A DNA stretch of 64,000 nucleotides from Neoroseomonas terrae (GCF_018129025.1 NZ_JAAEDI010000028.1:1-64000); one strand, 5' to 3'; positions 26,671-35,847 are shown, counted from the first letter of the stretch. A program made the numbers and translations. Notes: a model not told the origin generated them from the sequence alone.

Positions 26671-29529
26671 ATGTTCGAACCTCGGGTCCGTGCCGTCCTC
26701 GGCCCCACCAATACCGGCAAGACGCATCTCGCGATCGAGCGTCTGCTCGCGCATTCGTCGGGCATCATCGGATTCCCGCTGCGCCTGCTGGCACGCGAGA
26801 ATTACGACCGCATGGTCGCGCAGAAGGGTGAAAGGCATGTCGCGCTGATCACCGGCGAGGAGAAGATCGTCCCGCCCGACGCGAAGTGGTTCGCCTGCAC
26901 GGTCGAGGCGATGCCGCTCGACCGACCGGTCGAATTCCTCGCTGTCGACGAGATCCAGCTCTGCGCCGACCCCGATCGCGGGCATGTCTTCACCGACCGG
27001 CTGCTGCATGCGCGCGGCATGGTCGAGACGATGTTCCTGGGTGCCGAGACCATCGCGCCGCTGCTGCGTCGCCTGGTGCCGAAGGCCGAGATCGAGACGC
27101 GGCCGCGCCTGTCCCAGCTGACCTATGCCGGTCCGGCGAAGCTGTCGCGGCTGCCCGCGCGTTCCGCCATCGTCGCCTTCAGCGCGACCGAGGTCTATGC
27201 GATCGCCGAGGCAGTGCGCCGCCGCCGTGGAGGCTGCGCGGTCGTGATGGGCCGCCTGTCGCCCCGCACGCGCAACGCCCAGGTCGCGCTGTACCAGAAC
27301 CGCGAGGTCGATTTCCTGGTCGCGACGGACGCGATCGGCATGGGTCTTAACATGGATGTGGACCATGTCGCCTTCGCCGCGATGTCGAAGTTCGACGGGC
27401 AGCAGCCGCGCCCGCTGACGGCGCAGGAAGTCGCGCAGATCGCCGGCCGTGCAGGCCGCGGCATGAAGGACGGCACCTTCGGCACCACCGCCGAATGCCC
27501 GACCATGCCGGAGGAAATCGTCACCGCCGTCGAGACCCATGCCTTCGAACCGATCGCGCAGATCGCCTGGCGCAACTCGGATCTCGACTTCACGAGCATC
27601 GGCGCGCTGCTCGGCAGCCTCGCCGAATCGCCGCCGCAGCCGGGGCTGACGAAGGGTCACGACGCGGTCGACCACATCACGCTCGAAGCGCTGTCGCGGG
27701 ACCAGGATGTGCGCGGCCTCGCGGACACCATGTCGCGCGTGCGGCTGCTGTGGGAAGCCTGCCAGGTGCCGGATTTCCGCAAGCTGGCGGATGACAGCCA
27801 CACCGCGCTCTGCGCCAAGCTGTTCACCCACCTCGCGAAGGACGGGAAGCTGCCGCGGGACTGGGTGTCGTCCTCGCTCGCCGTGCTCGAACGCACGGAT
27901 GGCGATCTCGACACGCTCATGGCGCGGATCAGCTCGATCCGAGTCTGGGCCTATATCGCCGCCCGCAACGACTGGATCGACGACGCACCGTCGCTGCAGG
28001 CGGATGCCCACCGGGCGGAGGACATGGTCTCCGACGCGCTGCACGAGACGCTGACCGCCCGCTTCGTCGACCGCCGCGCCGCCCATCTGATCCGCAAGAT
28101 GGATGACAGCGAGGAGGAACTCCTCTCCGCCGTCACCCGCCGCGGCGAAGTGGTGGTCGAGGGCCACCCGGTCGGCACGGTGAAGGGCTTCTCCTTCGAA
28201 CCCGACTCCGCGACGGTCGAGGAGGAGGAGCGCCGCGTCGTGCTGCGCGCCGCCCGCCGGGCGCTCGGCGCCGAGATCCCGCGCCGCGTCGCGATGCTGG
28301 AAGCCGCGAAGGACGATGCCTTCGCGCTGACGCCGAGCCACAAGGTCACCTGGGCGTATTCCCACGCGCCCAACATGCCCGCGGGCCTTGGCGACATTGC
28401 CGAGATCGCCAAGCTAAAGCCCGGCCCGGAGCCCTCCAAGCCGCAGGTCGAGGTGCTGCCGTCCGAGTTCCTGGATGGCGCGCAGCGCGAGCGCATCCGC
28501 GAGCGGCTGGCGACCTGGCTCGACGCGCTGATCAAGCGCGAACTCGGCGCGATCTTCGCCGCCGAGGGCAAGGCCGCCGAGGACAACACCCTGCGCGGGC
28601 CTGCCTTCCGGCTGCGCGAGGAACTCGGCCTGGCCATGGGCCGCACCGACCCGGACATCCGCCCCGATCTGCGCCAGAAGCTGAAGGGCATCGGCATCCG
28701 CGCGGGGCGCTACGCGCTGTTCGTGCCGGAGGCGATGAAGCCGAAGGCGATGGCGCTGCGCGCGCAGCTCTGGTCCCTGCTGCGCGGCATCGAGACGCCG
28801 AAGCTGCCCGGCGGGGGGCTGATCGCCGTGCCGGCACGCGAGGAATGGCCGCGCGGCTTCGCCGAGACGATGGGCTGGCTGCCGGCCGGGCCGGTACTGC
28901 TGCGCCTTGATGTCGCGGAGCGCATCGCGGGCGAGATCGGCCACCTGACGCGCCGCGCCCCGGCGCTGCTGCCGGGCGACCTCGCCAGCCGGCTCGGCAT
29001 CAAGGGCGACGTGCTCGGCCCGGTGCTGGACGCCATGGGCTTCCGCCTGATGCCCGCGGAGGTGCTGGAGGAGAACGCCTTCGGTCCGCCCGCACCGGCG
29101 CGCATCTCCCACGCCCGGCCACCGCGGCAGGAACACCACCGCGGGCCCCGCCGCGAGGACGGCCCGCGCGGCCCGCGCCGCGACGAACAGCAGCGCGGCC
29201 CTCGCCGGGACGACCAGCGCGGCCCCCGGCGCGACCGCGGCTCGGCGCCGGACCAGCAGGCTCCTGCCGTGGCCGCCGATGGCGCGCCGCCCGCCGAGGC
29301 CGGTGCCGAAGCGTCCCGGCAGGACCAACGCCAGCCGCGCCGCGACGATCATCGCTCGCCGCGTCAGGATCAGCGCCCCCGCAGGGACGATCAGCGCCAG
29401 GGCGGCAAGTCCTTCGGCGGGGATCGCGACCGTCCCCGCCGCCCGCGCGAGGAGCGCGTGCAGCTTCCCGCCATGCCTCGCCCGGATAGCCCCTTCGCCG
29501 TCCTGGCCAACCTGCTGAAGAAGGACTGA
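26671..29529 (+). CDS. SUV3-like RNA helicase (superfamily 2)
   Basis: A 952-residue helicase homologous to mitochondrial SUV3. Motif I GPTNTGKT is at 11-18, motif II DEIQ at 93-96, and motif VI-like QIAGRAGRG near 257-264. Conserved SUV3 blocks such as 'IGFPLRLLARENYD' are present. Residues ~300-800 include the helical C-terminal regions. From ~810 to 935 comes a low-complexity tail rich in Arg/Gly/Asp/Gln with repeated RGPRRD units, which is probably disordered and RNA-binding. ATG 26671 begins directly at the helicase fold; no strong ribosome site is visible. It leads a plus-strand run with the S4 protein (next start 1 bp after the stop), fdxA and carD, an order common in alphaproteobacteria. 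Confidence 0.9.
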   Translation: MFEPRVRAVLGPTNTGKTHLAIERLLAHSSGIIGFPLRLLARENYDRMVAQKGERHVALITGEEKIVPPDAKWFACTVEAMPLDRPVEFLAVDEIQLCADPDRGHVFTDRLLHARGMVETMFLGAETIAPLLRRLVPKAEIETRPRLSQLTYAGPAKLSRLPARSAIVAFSATEVYAIAEAVRRRRGGCAVVMGRLSPRTRNAQVALYQNREVDFLVATDAIGMGLNMDVDHVAFAAMSKFDGQQPRPLTAQEVAQIAGRAGRGMKDGTFGTTAECPTMPEEIVTAVETHAFEPIAQIAWRNSDLDFTSIGALLGSLAESPPQPGLTKGHDAVDHITLEALSRDQDVRGLADTMSRVRLLWEACQVPDFRKLADDSHTALCAKLFTHLAKDGKLPRDWVSSSLAVLERTDGDLDTLMARISSIRVWAYIAARNDWIDDAPSLQADAHRAEDMVSDALHETLTARFVDRRAAHLIRKMDDSEEELLSAVTRRGEVVVEGHPVGTVKGFSFEPDSATVEEEERRVVLRAARRALGAEIPRRVAMLEAAKDDAFALTPSHKVTWAYSHAPNMPAGLGDIAEIAKLKPGPEPSKPQVEVLPSEFLDGAQRERIRERLATWLDALIKRELGAIFAAEGKAAEDNTLRGPAFRLREELGLAMGRTDPDIRPDLRQKLKGIGIRAGRYALFVPEAMKPKAMALRAQLWSLLRGIETPKLPGGGLIAVPAREEWPRGFAETMGWLPAGPVLLRLDVAERIAGEIGHLTRRAPALLPGDLASRLGIKGDVLGPVLDAMGFRLMPAEVLEENAFGPPAPARISHARPPRQEHHRGPRREDGPRGPRRDEQQRGPRRDDQRGPRRDRGSAPDQQAPAVAADGAPPAEAGAEASRQDQRQPRRDDHRSPRQDQRPRRDDQRQGGKSFGGDRDRPRRPREERVQLPAMPRPDSPFAVLANLLKKD

Positions 29530-29530
29530 G

Positions 29531-29830
29531 GTGGCGGAGGACGGGCGCGAGGCGCAACGCCTCGATGCCTGGCTGTGGTGCGCACGGCTGCGCAAGACCC
29601 GGTCTGATTGCGCCCGGCTGGTGGAAGCCGGCGCCGTCCGCATCAACCGCCAGCCGACCGACAAGGCGCATGCCCGCGTGCGACCCGGGGATGTGCTGAC
29701 CATCGCACAGGGACATGGTGGATCAGGGCGGATCGCCGTATGGCGCATTGTCGCCCTGGCGGAGCGCCGCGGCCCGTCCGCCGAGGCACGCACCCTGTAT
29801 GAGGACCTTTCGGAGCCACCGGAGGGCTGA
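29531..29830 (+). CDS. S4-domain RNA-binding protein (Hsp15/HslR-like)
   Basis: A 99-residue protein. Its first ~55 residues form an S4 domain ('RLDAWLWCARLRKTRSDCAR', 'VEAGAVRINRQPTDKAHARVRPGDVLTI'), the fold that in E. coli Hsp15 binds stalled 50S subunits carrying nascent chains. The start is GTG 29531, one base after the helicase stop, with AAGGA just upstream. Tight coupling to an RNA helicase suggests a shared RNA-related task. Whether it rescues ribosomes as Hsp15 does is inferred from similarity only. Confidence 0.87.
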   Translation: MAEDGREAQRLDAWLWCARLRKTRSDCARLVEAGAVRINRQPTDKAHARVRPGDVLTIAQGHGGSGRIAVWRIVALAERRGPSAEARTLYEDLSEPPEG

Positions 29831-29932
29831 TCCGCAGCGGGTCTGCGATGCGCGCGGGACGCCTTGCGGGCGGGGCGCGGCGCAGCCATTTTGGGTGCGC
29901 TGCAACCACGAGCCACCGGGGGCTTTCCGCCC

Positions 29933-30259
29933 GTGACCTACGTCGTCACCGAGAACTGCATCAAGTGCAAGTACATGGACTGCGTCGAAGTCTGTCCTGT
30001 GGACTGCTTCTATGTGGGCGAGAACATGCTGGTCATCCATCCGGACGAGTGCATCGACTGCGGCGTATGCGAACCGGAATGCCCGGCCGAGGCGATCTTT
30101 CCGGACAGCGACGACAAGGCGACGGACTGGCTTGAGCTGAACCGCACCTATGCCACCGAATGGCCGAACATCACCCGCAAGGGCGAAGCCCCTGCCGACG
30201 CGGACGAATGGAAGGACAAGCCGGACAAGAAGGCGCTGTTCAGCCCCAATCCGGGCTGA
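29933..30259 (+). CDS. fdxA: 7Fe ferredoxin FdxA
   Basis: A 108-residue bacterial ferredoxin carrying one 3Fe-4S and one 4Fe-4S cluster. It opens '[20 protein letters not shown]' and continues '[18 protein letters not shown]'. By analogy with FdxA, Cys9, Cys17 and Cys50 would hold the 3Fe cluster, and Cys21, Cys40, Cys43 and Cys46 the 4Fe cluster. The C-terminal tail '[17 protein letters not shown]' is also typical. GTG 29933 was chosen to match the family start. It serves as a low-potential electron carrier in the cytoplasm. It follows the S4 gene after ~100 bp and precedes carD. Confidence 0.92.
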   Translation: MTYVVTENCIKCKYMDCVEVCPVDCFYVGENMLVIHPDECIDCGVCEPECPAEAIFPDSDDKATDWLELNRTYATEWPNITRKGEAPADADEWKDKPDKKALFSPNPG

Positions 30260-30262
30260 CGC

Positions 30263-30302
30263 CGCCCCGCCGACTGCCGCGGGGTGACGGGGGGCGATTT
30301 TT
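30263..30302 (+). terminator. Probable fdxA terminator
   Basis: Just after the fdxA stop, CGCCCC (from 30263) can pair with GGGGCG (30291-30296), with an alternative inner pairing CCCCGC/GCGGGG. The downstream arm is followed by a short T-rich stretch (ATTTTTC). This is the clearest stem-plus-T arrangement between fdxA and carD. Confidence 0.5.
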
Positions 30303-30436
30303 CTGCTATGGTTTCAAATGCATGGCCGTGGTGCGCCATCTGGCGCCTGCGGCCCTGGCATTTTCGGCCCGGCCCCTGATGGCTCGGGCCCGGCCGCGAC
30401 GCCGTCAGGCGTTGCGGGAGCAGGAGCGACTCCGCA

Positions 30437-31444
30437 ATGAAGGCACCGGCCCGCGCCAAGGCGCCGACCAAGTCCCGCACCACCGCCGCGGCCAAGCCGG
30501 CCGCCAGACCGACGACGACCGCAACCGCAAAGGCCAAGACCGCCCCCTTGCCCGCCAAAGCCAAGCCCAAGGCCGCCGCGAAGGCGGTGAAGGTGCCGAC
30601 AAAGACGGCACCGAAAGCCAAGCCGACGCCGCAGCGCGCGGTGGAGGCCGCCGCCCCGCCGCCAAGCCCGGCCAAGCCGCCGATCCATCCCCCCGCCGCG
30701 CCGAAGGTTGCCGCGCCGCCGCCCGTGAAGGCCGCGGCGCCGCCATCACCGCCACCGGTTGCGCCGAGGCCCTTCGTCGCGCCTGTGCCGCCGGCGCCCG
30801 GACGTGGCATCGTCTCCCCGCCGCCGCCGCACCGCGCGCCCGTGCGACCGTCCGCCGCGCCGGCGGTCGTCGCAACCGCCGCGAAGACGGCGCCGCGCCC
30901 GAAGGAGGACTTCAAGGCCGGCGACCACGTCGTCTACCCGACCCATGGCGTGGGCTCGGTCCAGGGTATCGAGACCGTCGAGGCCGCCGGTTACACCCTC
31001 CAGGTCATCGTCGTGACCTTCGAGGAGAACCGGATGACGCTGCGCGTCCCGGTGAACAAGGCCGCGTCGTCGGGCCTGCGCAAGCTCGCCGCCGGGGCCA
31101 ACATGCAGCAGGCGCTCGACACGCTGAAGGGCCGGGCGCGCATCAAGCGCACCATGTGGTCCCGCCGCGCCCAGGAATACGAGGCGAAGATCAACTCCGG
31201 CGACCCGCTCCAGATCGCCGAGGTCGTGCGCGACCTGCACCGCAATGCCGGCCAGCCCGACCAGTCCTTCTCGGAGCGGCAGATCTACGAGCAGGCGCTC
31301 GACCGCCTGGCCGCCGAGGTCGCGGCGATCGACAAGACCGACAAGGTCAAGGCGATCGAGAAGCTGATGACCTATCTCGGCAAGGCAGAGAAGGGCGAGA
31401 AGGCCGACAAGGCCGAAAGCGCCGCGGATACTACAGAGGAATAG
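30437..31444 (+). CDS. carD: CarD-family transcriptional regulator with a long basic/proline-rich N-terminal extension
   Basis: A 335-residue protein with two parts. Residues ~1-157 are low-complexity: Lys/Ala/Thr-rich (1-70), resembling histone H1-like tails, then Pro/Ala-rich (75-150). Residues ~158-312 form the CarD domain, opening 'FKAGDHVVYPTHGVGSVQGI' (the RNA-polymerase-interacting Tudor-like part) and continuing with the helical DNA-binding part ('MWSRRAQEYEAKINSGD', 'RDLHRNAGQPDQSFSERQIY'). CarD stabilises open promoter complexes, notably at rRNA promoters. Most CarD proteins are about 160-180 residues, so the extension is unusual. ATG 30437 is in an A/G-rich context (GGAGCAGGAGC upstream). 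A strong bidirectional terminator follows. Confidence 0.9.
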   Translation: MKAPARAKAPTKSRTTAAAKPAARPTTTATAKAKTAPLPAKAKPKAAAKAVKVPTKTAPKAKPTPQRAVEAAAPPPSPAKPPIHPPAAPKVAAPPPVKAAAPPSPPPVAPRPFVAPVPPAPGRGIVSPPPPHRAPVRPSAAPAVVATAAKTAPRPKEDFKAGDHVVYPTHGVGSVQGIETVEAAGYTLQVIVVTFEENRMTLRVPVNKAASSGLRKLAAGANMQQALDTLKGRARIKRTMWSRRAQEYEAKINSGDPLQIAEVVRDLHRNAGQPDQSFSERQIYEQALDRLAAEVAAIDKTDKVKAIEKLMTYLGKAEKGEKADKAESAADTTEE

Positions 31445-31504
31445 GTCGACCCGTTGCGCGCGGAGGGCTTCGGCTCGACGCGCAGGACAGGCCGGCATGA
31501 AAAA

Positions 31505-31531
31505 GGCCCCGGGGTGCACCCCGGGGCCTTT
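31505..31531. terminator. Bidirectional Rho-independent terminator
   Basis: A near-perfect GC hairpin, AGGCCCCGGGG..CCCCGGGGCCT, is flanked by an A run on its left (from about 31499) and TTTCT on its right. It lies between the convergent carD and BAX-inhibitor-like genes, so it can stop transcription from both sides. Confidence 0.85.
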
Positions 31532-31565
31532 CTCGTTGCAGGCCGGGCCCGAAGGCCCGTCCCGA

Positions 31566-32357
31566 CTATTCGCTCTGGCGCTGCCCGGTCAGGGACAGCA
31601 GCAGCTGGAACAGGTTGATGAAGTTCAGGTACAGCGCGAGCGCGTCGAGCACGCTGCGCTTGCCCGCCTGGTCCGTACCCTCGGCGTAGGCATAGGCGAC
31701 GTAGTCCGCCTTGATGCGCTGCGTGTCATAGGCGGTGAGGCCCACGAACACGATCACGCCGATCACGCTGATGGCGAAGGCCAGCGCGCTGGAGGCCAGG
31801 AAGATGTTGACCAGCGACGCGATGATGATGCCGATCAGGCCCATCATCATGAAGCTGCCCATGCGGGTCAGGTCGGCCTTGGTGGTGTAGCCGTACAGGC
31901 TGATGCCCGCGAACATCGCCGAGGTGATGAAGAAGGTCGTCGCGATCGACTGGCCGGTGTAGCGCAGGAAGATGTTCGACAGGCTGGCGCCCATCGTCGC
32001 GGCGAAAACCCAGAACAACAGCTGCGCCGTGCTCTTGGACATCCGGTTGATGCCGAAAGACAGCACCAGCACGAAAGCCAGCGGCGACAGCATGGCCGCC
32101 CAGCCCAGCAGCGTCGGGGACACGACGCGCATGCCATTGGCGGCGACGCCGACGGACCAGAACAGGTTCATCAGTGCCGGCGTGGTGGCGACGAGGTACG
32201 CGACGATGCCCGTCAGCAGCAGCCCCGAGGCCATCCAGTTGTAGACCCGGAGCATGTAGGTGCGCAGCCCGGCATCGACGGCGGCCGCGTCGGCGGTCGC
32301 AGTGCGACCCCAGCCAGGCGCACCCGTCGTAAATCGAGTGTCGGGACCCAAGGCCAT
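31566..32357 (-). CDS. BAX inhibitor-1/YccA family integral membrane protein
   Basis: A 263-residue inner-membrane protein with seven predicted helices. The family motif appears as 'VGLTAYDTQRIKADY' near the C-terminus, and 'LALYLNFINLFQLLLSLTG' forms the last helix, typical of the YbhL/BI-1 group. Members are thought to be pH-sensitive ion leak channels, and E. coli YccA restrains FtsH. The N-terminal ~30 residues are hydrophilic. It stands alone, converging with carD across the terminator at 31505. Confidence 0.9.
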   Translation of the reverse strand: MALGPDTRFTTGAPGWGRTATADAAAVDAGLRTYMLRVYNWMASGLLLTGIVAYLVATTPALMNLFWSVGVAANGMRVVSPTLLGWAAMLSPLAFVLVLSFGINRMSKSTAQLLFWVFAATMGASLSNIFLRYTGQSIATTFFITSAMFAGISLYGYTTKADLTRMGSFMMMGLIGIIIASLVNIFLASSALAFAISVIGVIVFVGLTAYDTQRIKADYVAYAYAEGTDQAGKRSVLDALALYLNFINLFQLLLSLTGQRQSE

Positions 32358-32553
32358 GGTGTGGAAGACTCCTCCGAAGGGGGATGATTCCCCGTGGCGC
32401 AGAATATGGACACTTTTTCATTCGGATCAACGGGGATCGCATACCCCCCGCCGACCCCGGATACCGCCCGGCGCTAGACAGATAAGCCGCCGGCGGCATC
32501 GCGCCATCCTCACCCGGCGATCCTTACGGATCATTATGCGGCCGGTGAGCCAT

Positions 32554-32583
32554 CCGGGGCCGCGCCATTCTGCGCGGCCCCGG
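32554..32583. terminator. Perfect 12-bp GC hairpin downstream of the lipoprotein gene
   Basis: CCGGGGCCGCGC pairs perfectly with GCGCGGCCCCGG across a 6-nt loop, 6 bp downstream of the stop of the minus-strand lipoprotein gene. There is no T run in that direction, so it may be a weak or Rho-assisted terminator or an mRNA 3'-end stabiliser. The remaining ~190 bp to the next gene shows nothing else I recognise. Confidence 0.5.
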
Positions 32584-32589
32584 CGGGGA

Positions 32590-33195
32590 TCAACGCTCGG
32601 CCGGCTCGACCGAGATCGCCGTCGCCTCGACGAAGGCGACGTTCACGCGCTGGCCCGGGCGCACGGTGCGGATGAACGCCTGCATCTCCGGATTGCGCAC
32701 CACGACCGTGCGGCGCACGCCGCGGGAGGAGGTGAAGGTCACCGCGTTGGTCGCCTGGTCCACCGAGTTCACCGTCACGGTGTCACGCACGGTCACGACC
32801 GCAGCGCCGGCCGGACGCTCGCCGAGGCCCGCGCGGGCGGCGCCGAGATCGACCTCGGCCGGCAGGTCCGTGCCGCGCGGCGTCATCTGCACGGCGACGG
32901 CTTCCTCGAAGCGGACGCGCACGCGGTTGCCGCGACGGACGCGATCGAGGTTCTGCACGCTCTCCGGCGCGACAACGGTGATGTTGCGGTTCTCCGGCGT
33001 GCGGATCACCACCTGGCGCGTGCGCATGTTCACCGACTGCACGACGCCCACCGCTTCCTGGGCGGTGGAGACGACGACCGGCGGCGGCGGCGTGACCGGC
33101 TGCGGCGGCGGGCTGCTGGCGCAGGCGCCCAGGCCGAGCAGCGGAAGGGCGACGAACGCTGCCAGCGTCAGGCGCCGGCGGTGGGTTTGCGTCAT
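32590..33195 (-). CDS. Lipoprotein with two tandem copies of an OB-like/DUF5666-like domain
   Basis: A 201-residue predicted lipoprotein: basic n-region, hydrophobic core, and lipobox LGAC with the lipidated cysteine at position 25. A proline-rich linker leads to two related ~60-residue beta domains. The first is 'VGVVQSVNMRTRQVVIRTPE' through 'NRVRVRFEEAVAVQM'; the second is 'DTVTVNSVDQATNAVTFTSS' through 'QRVNVAFVEATAISVEP'. The shared pattern (V-x-S-V-N/D..T..V.., then G-x-R-V-x-V-x-F-x-E-A) shows an internal duplication. Similar single domains occur in DUF5666-type periplasmic proteins. The function is unknown. It is monocistronic. Confidence 0.75.
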   Translation of the reverse strand: MTQTHRRRLTLAAFVALPLLGLGACASSPPPQPVTPPPPVVVSTAQEAVGVVQSVNMRTRQVVIRTPENRNITVVAPESVQNLDRVRRGNRVRVRFEEAVAVQMTPRGTDLPAEVDLGAARAGLGERPAGAAVVTVRDTVTVNSVDQATNAVTFTSSRGVRRTVVVRNPEMQAFIRTVRPGQRVNVAFVEATAISVEPAER

Positions 33196-33325
33196 GGCAG
33201 ATCCTCGATGGAAGTCAGACCGGTTGAATACGGCCCCGACGACCTTACCGGATCAAGCGCAGCCGCGGTAGCAGGCCGTTTCCGTCCGTCAACGGCCCTG
33301 TCCCGCGGCACGCCGGCCTCCCCGC

Positions 33326-35824
33326 CTATTCGTTCCGCAACAACGGCGCCGGGCGCGCCCGCAGCGCGAGTGCGGTCCCGGCGTAGCCGAAGGCGAGCGT
33401 CAGTGCCGTGCAGGCCAGCACCACCGCAGCCAGCGTGCCCGGCAGGAACACCCATTCCCCCCCCATGACGAAGCGCACCACGCCCCAGGCAGCGGCGGTG
33501 CCGACCGCGGCGGCGATCACCCCCGCCGTGGTGCCGAGCAGCCCGAATTCCACCAGGAAGGCCCGGCGGATCTGCGCCCGCGTGGCACCCACCGTCTTCA
33601 GCACCACGGCATCCCGCACACGTCGGCGCTGGCCGGCCGCGACCGCCCCCGCCAGCACCAGCGCGCCGGCGGCGAGCGTCAGCGTCGCCGTTGCCGACAG
33701 CGCCGTGCCGATGCGTTCGAGCAACGCCGCAACCTGTTCCAGCGCATCCCTGACCCGGATGCCGGAGACGTTGGGGAAGGCCTCGCTGATCGCGCGCAGC
33801 ACGGCACCTTCCTCCGCGGCGCCGGAGCGCACCGTGGCGATGTGCGTGTGCGGCGCGGCCTCGAGCAGGCCGGGCGAGGCGACCAGGGTGAAGTTCAGCC
33901 CCAGCCCCCGCCACGCGATGTCGCGCAGATTGGCGATGCGCAGCGGGATGTCGCGCCCGAGCACGCTGACCGTGATGGTGTCCCCGATGCCGACGCCCCA
34001 GCCGCGCGCGAGGTTGGCGTCGAAGGATACCAGCGTTTCCCCGCGATAATCCGCCGGCCACCAGTCGCCCTGCACGATGCGCGTGCCCTCGGGCGGCGTC
34101 GCGGCGTAGGTCAGGCCCCGGTCGCCGCGCAATGCCCAGCTCGTTTCCGGCGTAGTGCGCACCTGCTCGGACGGCACGCCGTTCACGGCCACGATGCGGG
34201 CGCGGAGCGACGGAACGCGCTTGATGTCGCGCACCGTGGGTTGCGCTGCCGCCACGCGGTCGAAGGCGCCAGCCTGGTCCGACTGGATGTCGATGAAAAA
34301 GAAGCTCGGCGCGGCTTCCGGCAACTGGTCGCTGATCTGGCGGCGCAGGTTGCCCTCGATCAGCGCCACCGCCGCCAGCGTGGTCAGGCCGATGCCGAGC
34401 GAGACCAGGATGAGCGGCGTCGGCGCCCCGGGCCGGTGGAGATTGGCGAGCCCCAGGCGCAGCGCCGGCCGCCGCACCGCCCGGAACCGTCGCGCTACGG
34501 CCATCAGCGCCAGCGCGCCGAGCCTGAAGACGATGAGCGTCCCGACCGCGCCGCCGACGAAGAAGCCCGCGAAGGCGCGGTTCTCCGCCGTGGCGACGAT
34601 CAGCACGGCCAGCGCCAGCCCGGCGAGCACCGTCGCCGCCACCAACGCCAGCCGCGGCCGCACCCCGGCCGGCTGCAGCGCATCGCGGAACAGCGCCGCG
34701 CCGGGGATCTCCATCGCGCGGCCGAGCGGCCAGAGCGCGAAGGCAAGCGCAGTCAGCAGCCCGTAGAGTGCGGCGAGCCCGAGCACCTCGGGGTAGAGGC
34801 CAAGCCGCGGCGGCACGGGCAGCGCATCGGCCAGGGCGCTCGCGGCCAGCGCCGTCAGGCCGAAGCCCACGATCAGCCCGATGGCGATGCCGACAGCCGC
34901 GAGCGCCAGCACCTGCATCAGATAGGTCGCGAAGATCACGCCGGGCGCCGCGCCGAGGCAACGCAGCGTCGCGATGGTGCGCGCCCGCTGGTCCAGCCAG
35001 GACCGCACCCCGGTCGCTACGCCGATGCCGCCCACCAGCAGCGCCGTCAGGCTGGCGAGCGTCAGGAAGAAGGCCGCGCGATCCACGAAACGATTCACCG
35101 AGGGCGCCGCCGCATCTGCGGTGCGAATGCGCCAGCCGTTCTGCGGGAAGGCGGCGCGCAGCGCATCGGCGAAGGCCCGACGATCGGTGCCTGGCGGCAG
35201 TGAGACGCGATACTCGAAGTTGACCAGGCTGCCCGGTTGCACCAGCGCCGTTGCCGGCAGGTCCCCCATGACGATCATCGCCCGGGGGCCGAGGATCGCC
35301 GGGCTCGTGACCTTGTCGGGTTCGGCGACGATGATGCCGCGCAGGGTGAACTGCGCATCGCCGACGCGGATCGTCGCGCCGGGCTCGACGCCGAGCCGGT
35401 CCGCCACGACGCGCTCCACCACGATCTCGCCCGGAGCGAGCCGACCCGGCGGATCGAGCATCAATTCCCCGAACAGCGGGTACGCGTCATCGACCGCCTT
35501 CAGCTCGACCAGCGTGCGGTCGCCGCCCGGTGCGACGGCCATCGCGCGCATGGACGTGATGCGCGACAGGCGGGCGCTGTGCGCGGCAAGCCAGTCCGCC
35601 GCCACCGGCGGCAGCGGCCCCTGCTGGGAGGCGACCTCGACCTCTCCGCCCAGGATGCGTGAGCCATCGGCGGCGATCCCCGCCTCGATGCCGGCGCGCA
35701 GCGTGCCGACGGCGGTGATGGCAGCCACGCCGAGCGCGAGGCAGGCAAGGACGATGCGGAGTCCCTTCACCCCCCCGCGCAGGTCCCGGCGGGCGAAGCG
35801 GAGCGCAAGCGAAAGGGTTTTCAT
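33326..35824 (-). CDS. ybbP: ABC transporter permease of the YbbP/FtsX type
   Basis: An 832-residue inner-membrane protein with the ten-helix layout of YbbP. There is one N-terminal helix (about 22-44, 'LRIVLACLALGVAAITAV'), a large periplasmic MacB_PCD-like domain, central FtsX helices (~250-430), a second periplasmic domain, and three or four C-terminal helices ending 'LACTALTLAFGYAGTALALR'. With the ATPase YbbA it forms an ABC exporter of the MacB-like (type VII) superfamily, possibly moving lipids or toxic hydrophobic compounds. The ATPase gene lies upstream on the same strand, separated by repeat copy E (268 bp), which is unusual for this pair. Confidence 0.88.
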   Translation of the reverse strand: MKTLSLALRFARRDLRGGVKGLRIVLACLALGVAAITAVGTLRAGIEAGIAADGSRILGGEVEVASQQGPLPPVAADWLAAHSARLSRITSMRAMAVAPGGDRTLVELKAVDDAYPLFGELMLDPPGRLAPGEIVVERVVADRLGVEPGATIRVGDAQFTLRGIIVAEPDKVTSPAILGPRAMIVMGDLPATALVQPGSLVNFEYRVSLPPGTDRRAFADALRAAFPQNGWRIRTADAAAPSVNRFVDRAAFFLTLASLTALLVGGIGVATGVRSWLDQRARTIATLRCLGAAPGVIFATYLMQVLALAAVGIAIGLIVGFGLTALAASALADALPVPPRLGLYPEVLGLAALYGLLTALAFALWPLGRAMEIPGAALFRDALQPAGVRPRLALVAATVLAGLALAVLIVATAENRAFAGFFVGGAVGTLIVFRLGALALMAVARRFRAVRRPALRLGLANLHRPGAPTPLILVSLGIGLTTLAAVALIEGNLRRQISDQLPEAAPSFFFIDIQSDQAGAFDRVAAAQPTVRDIKRVPSLRARIVAVNGVPSEQVRTTPETSWALRGDRGLTYAATPPEGTRIVQGDWWPADYRGETLVSFDANLARGWGVGIGDTITVSVLGRDIPLRIANLRDIAWRGLGLNFTLVASPGLLEAAPHTHIATVRSGAAEEGAVLRAISEAFPNVSGIRVRDALEQVAALLERIGTALSATATLTLAAGALVLAGAVAAGQRRRVRDAVVLKTVGATRAQIRRAFLVEFGLLGTTAGVIAAAVGTAAAWGVVRFVMGGEWVFLPGTLAAVVLACTALTLAFGYAGTALALRARPAPLLRNE

Positions 35825-35847
35825 GCAGCGACGCCTTGGGGCGCGGC

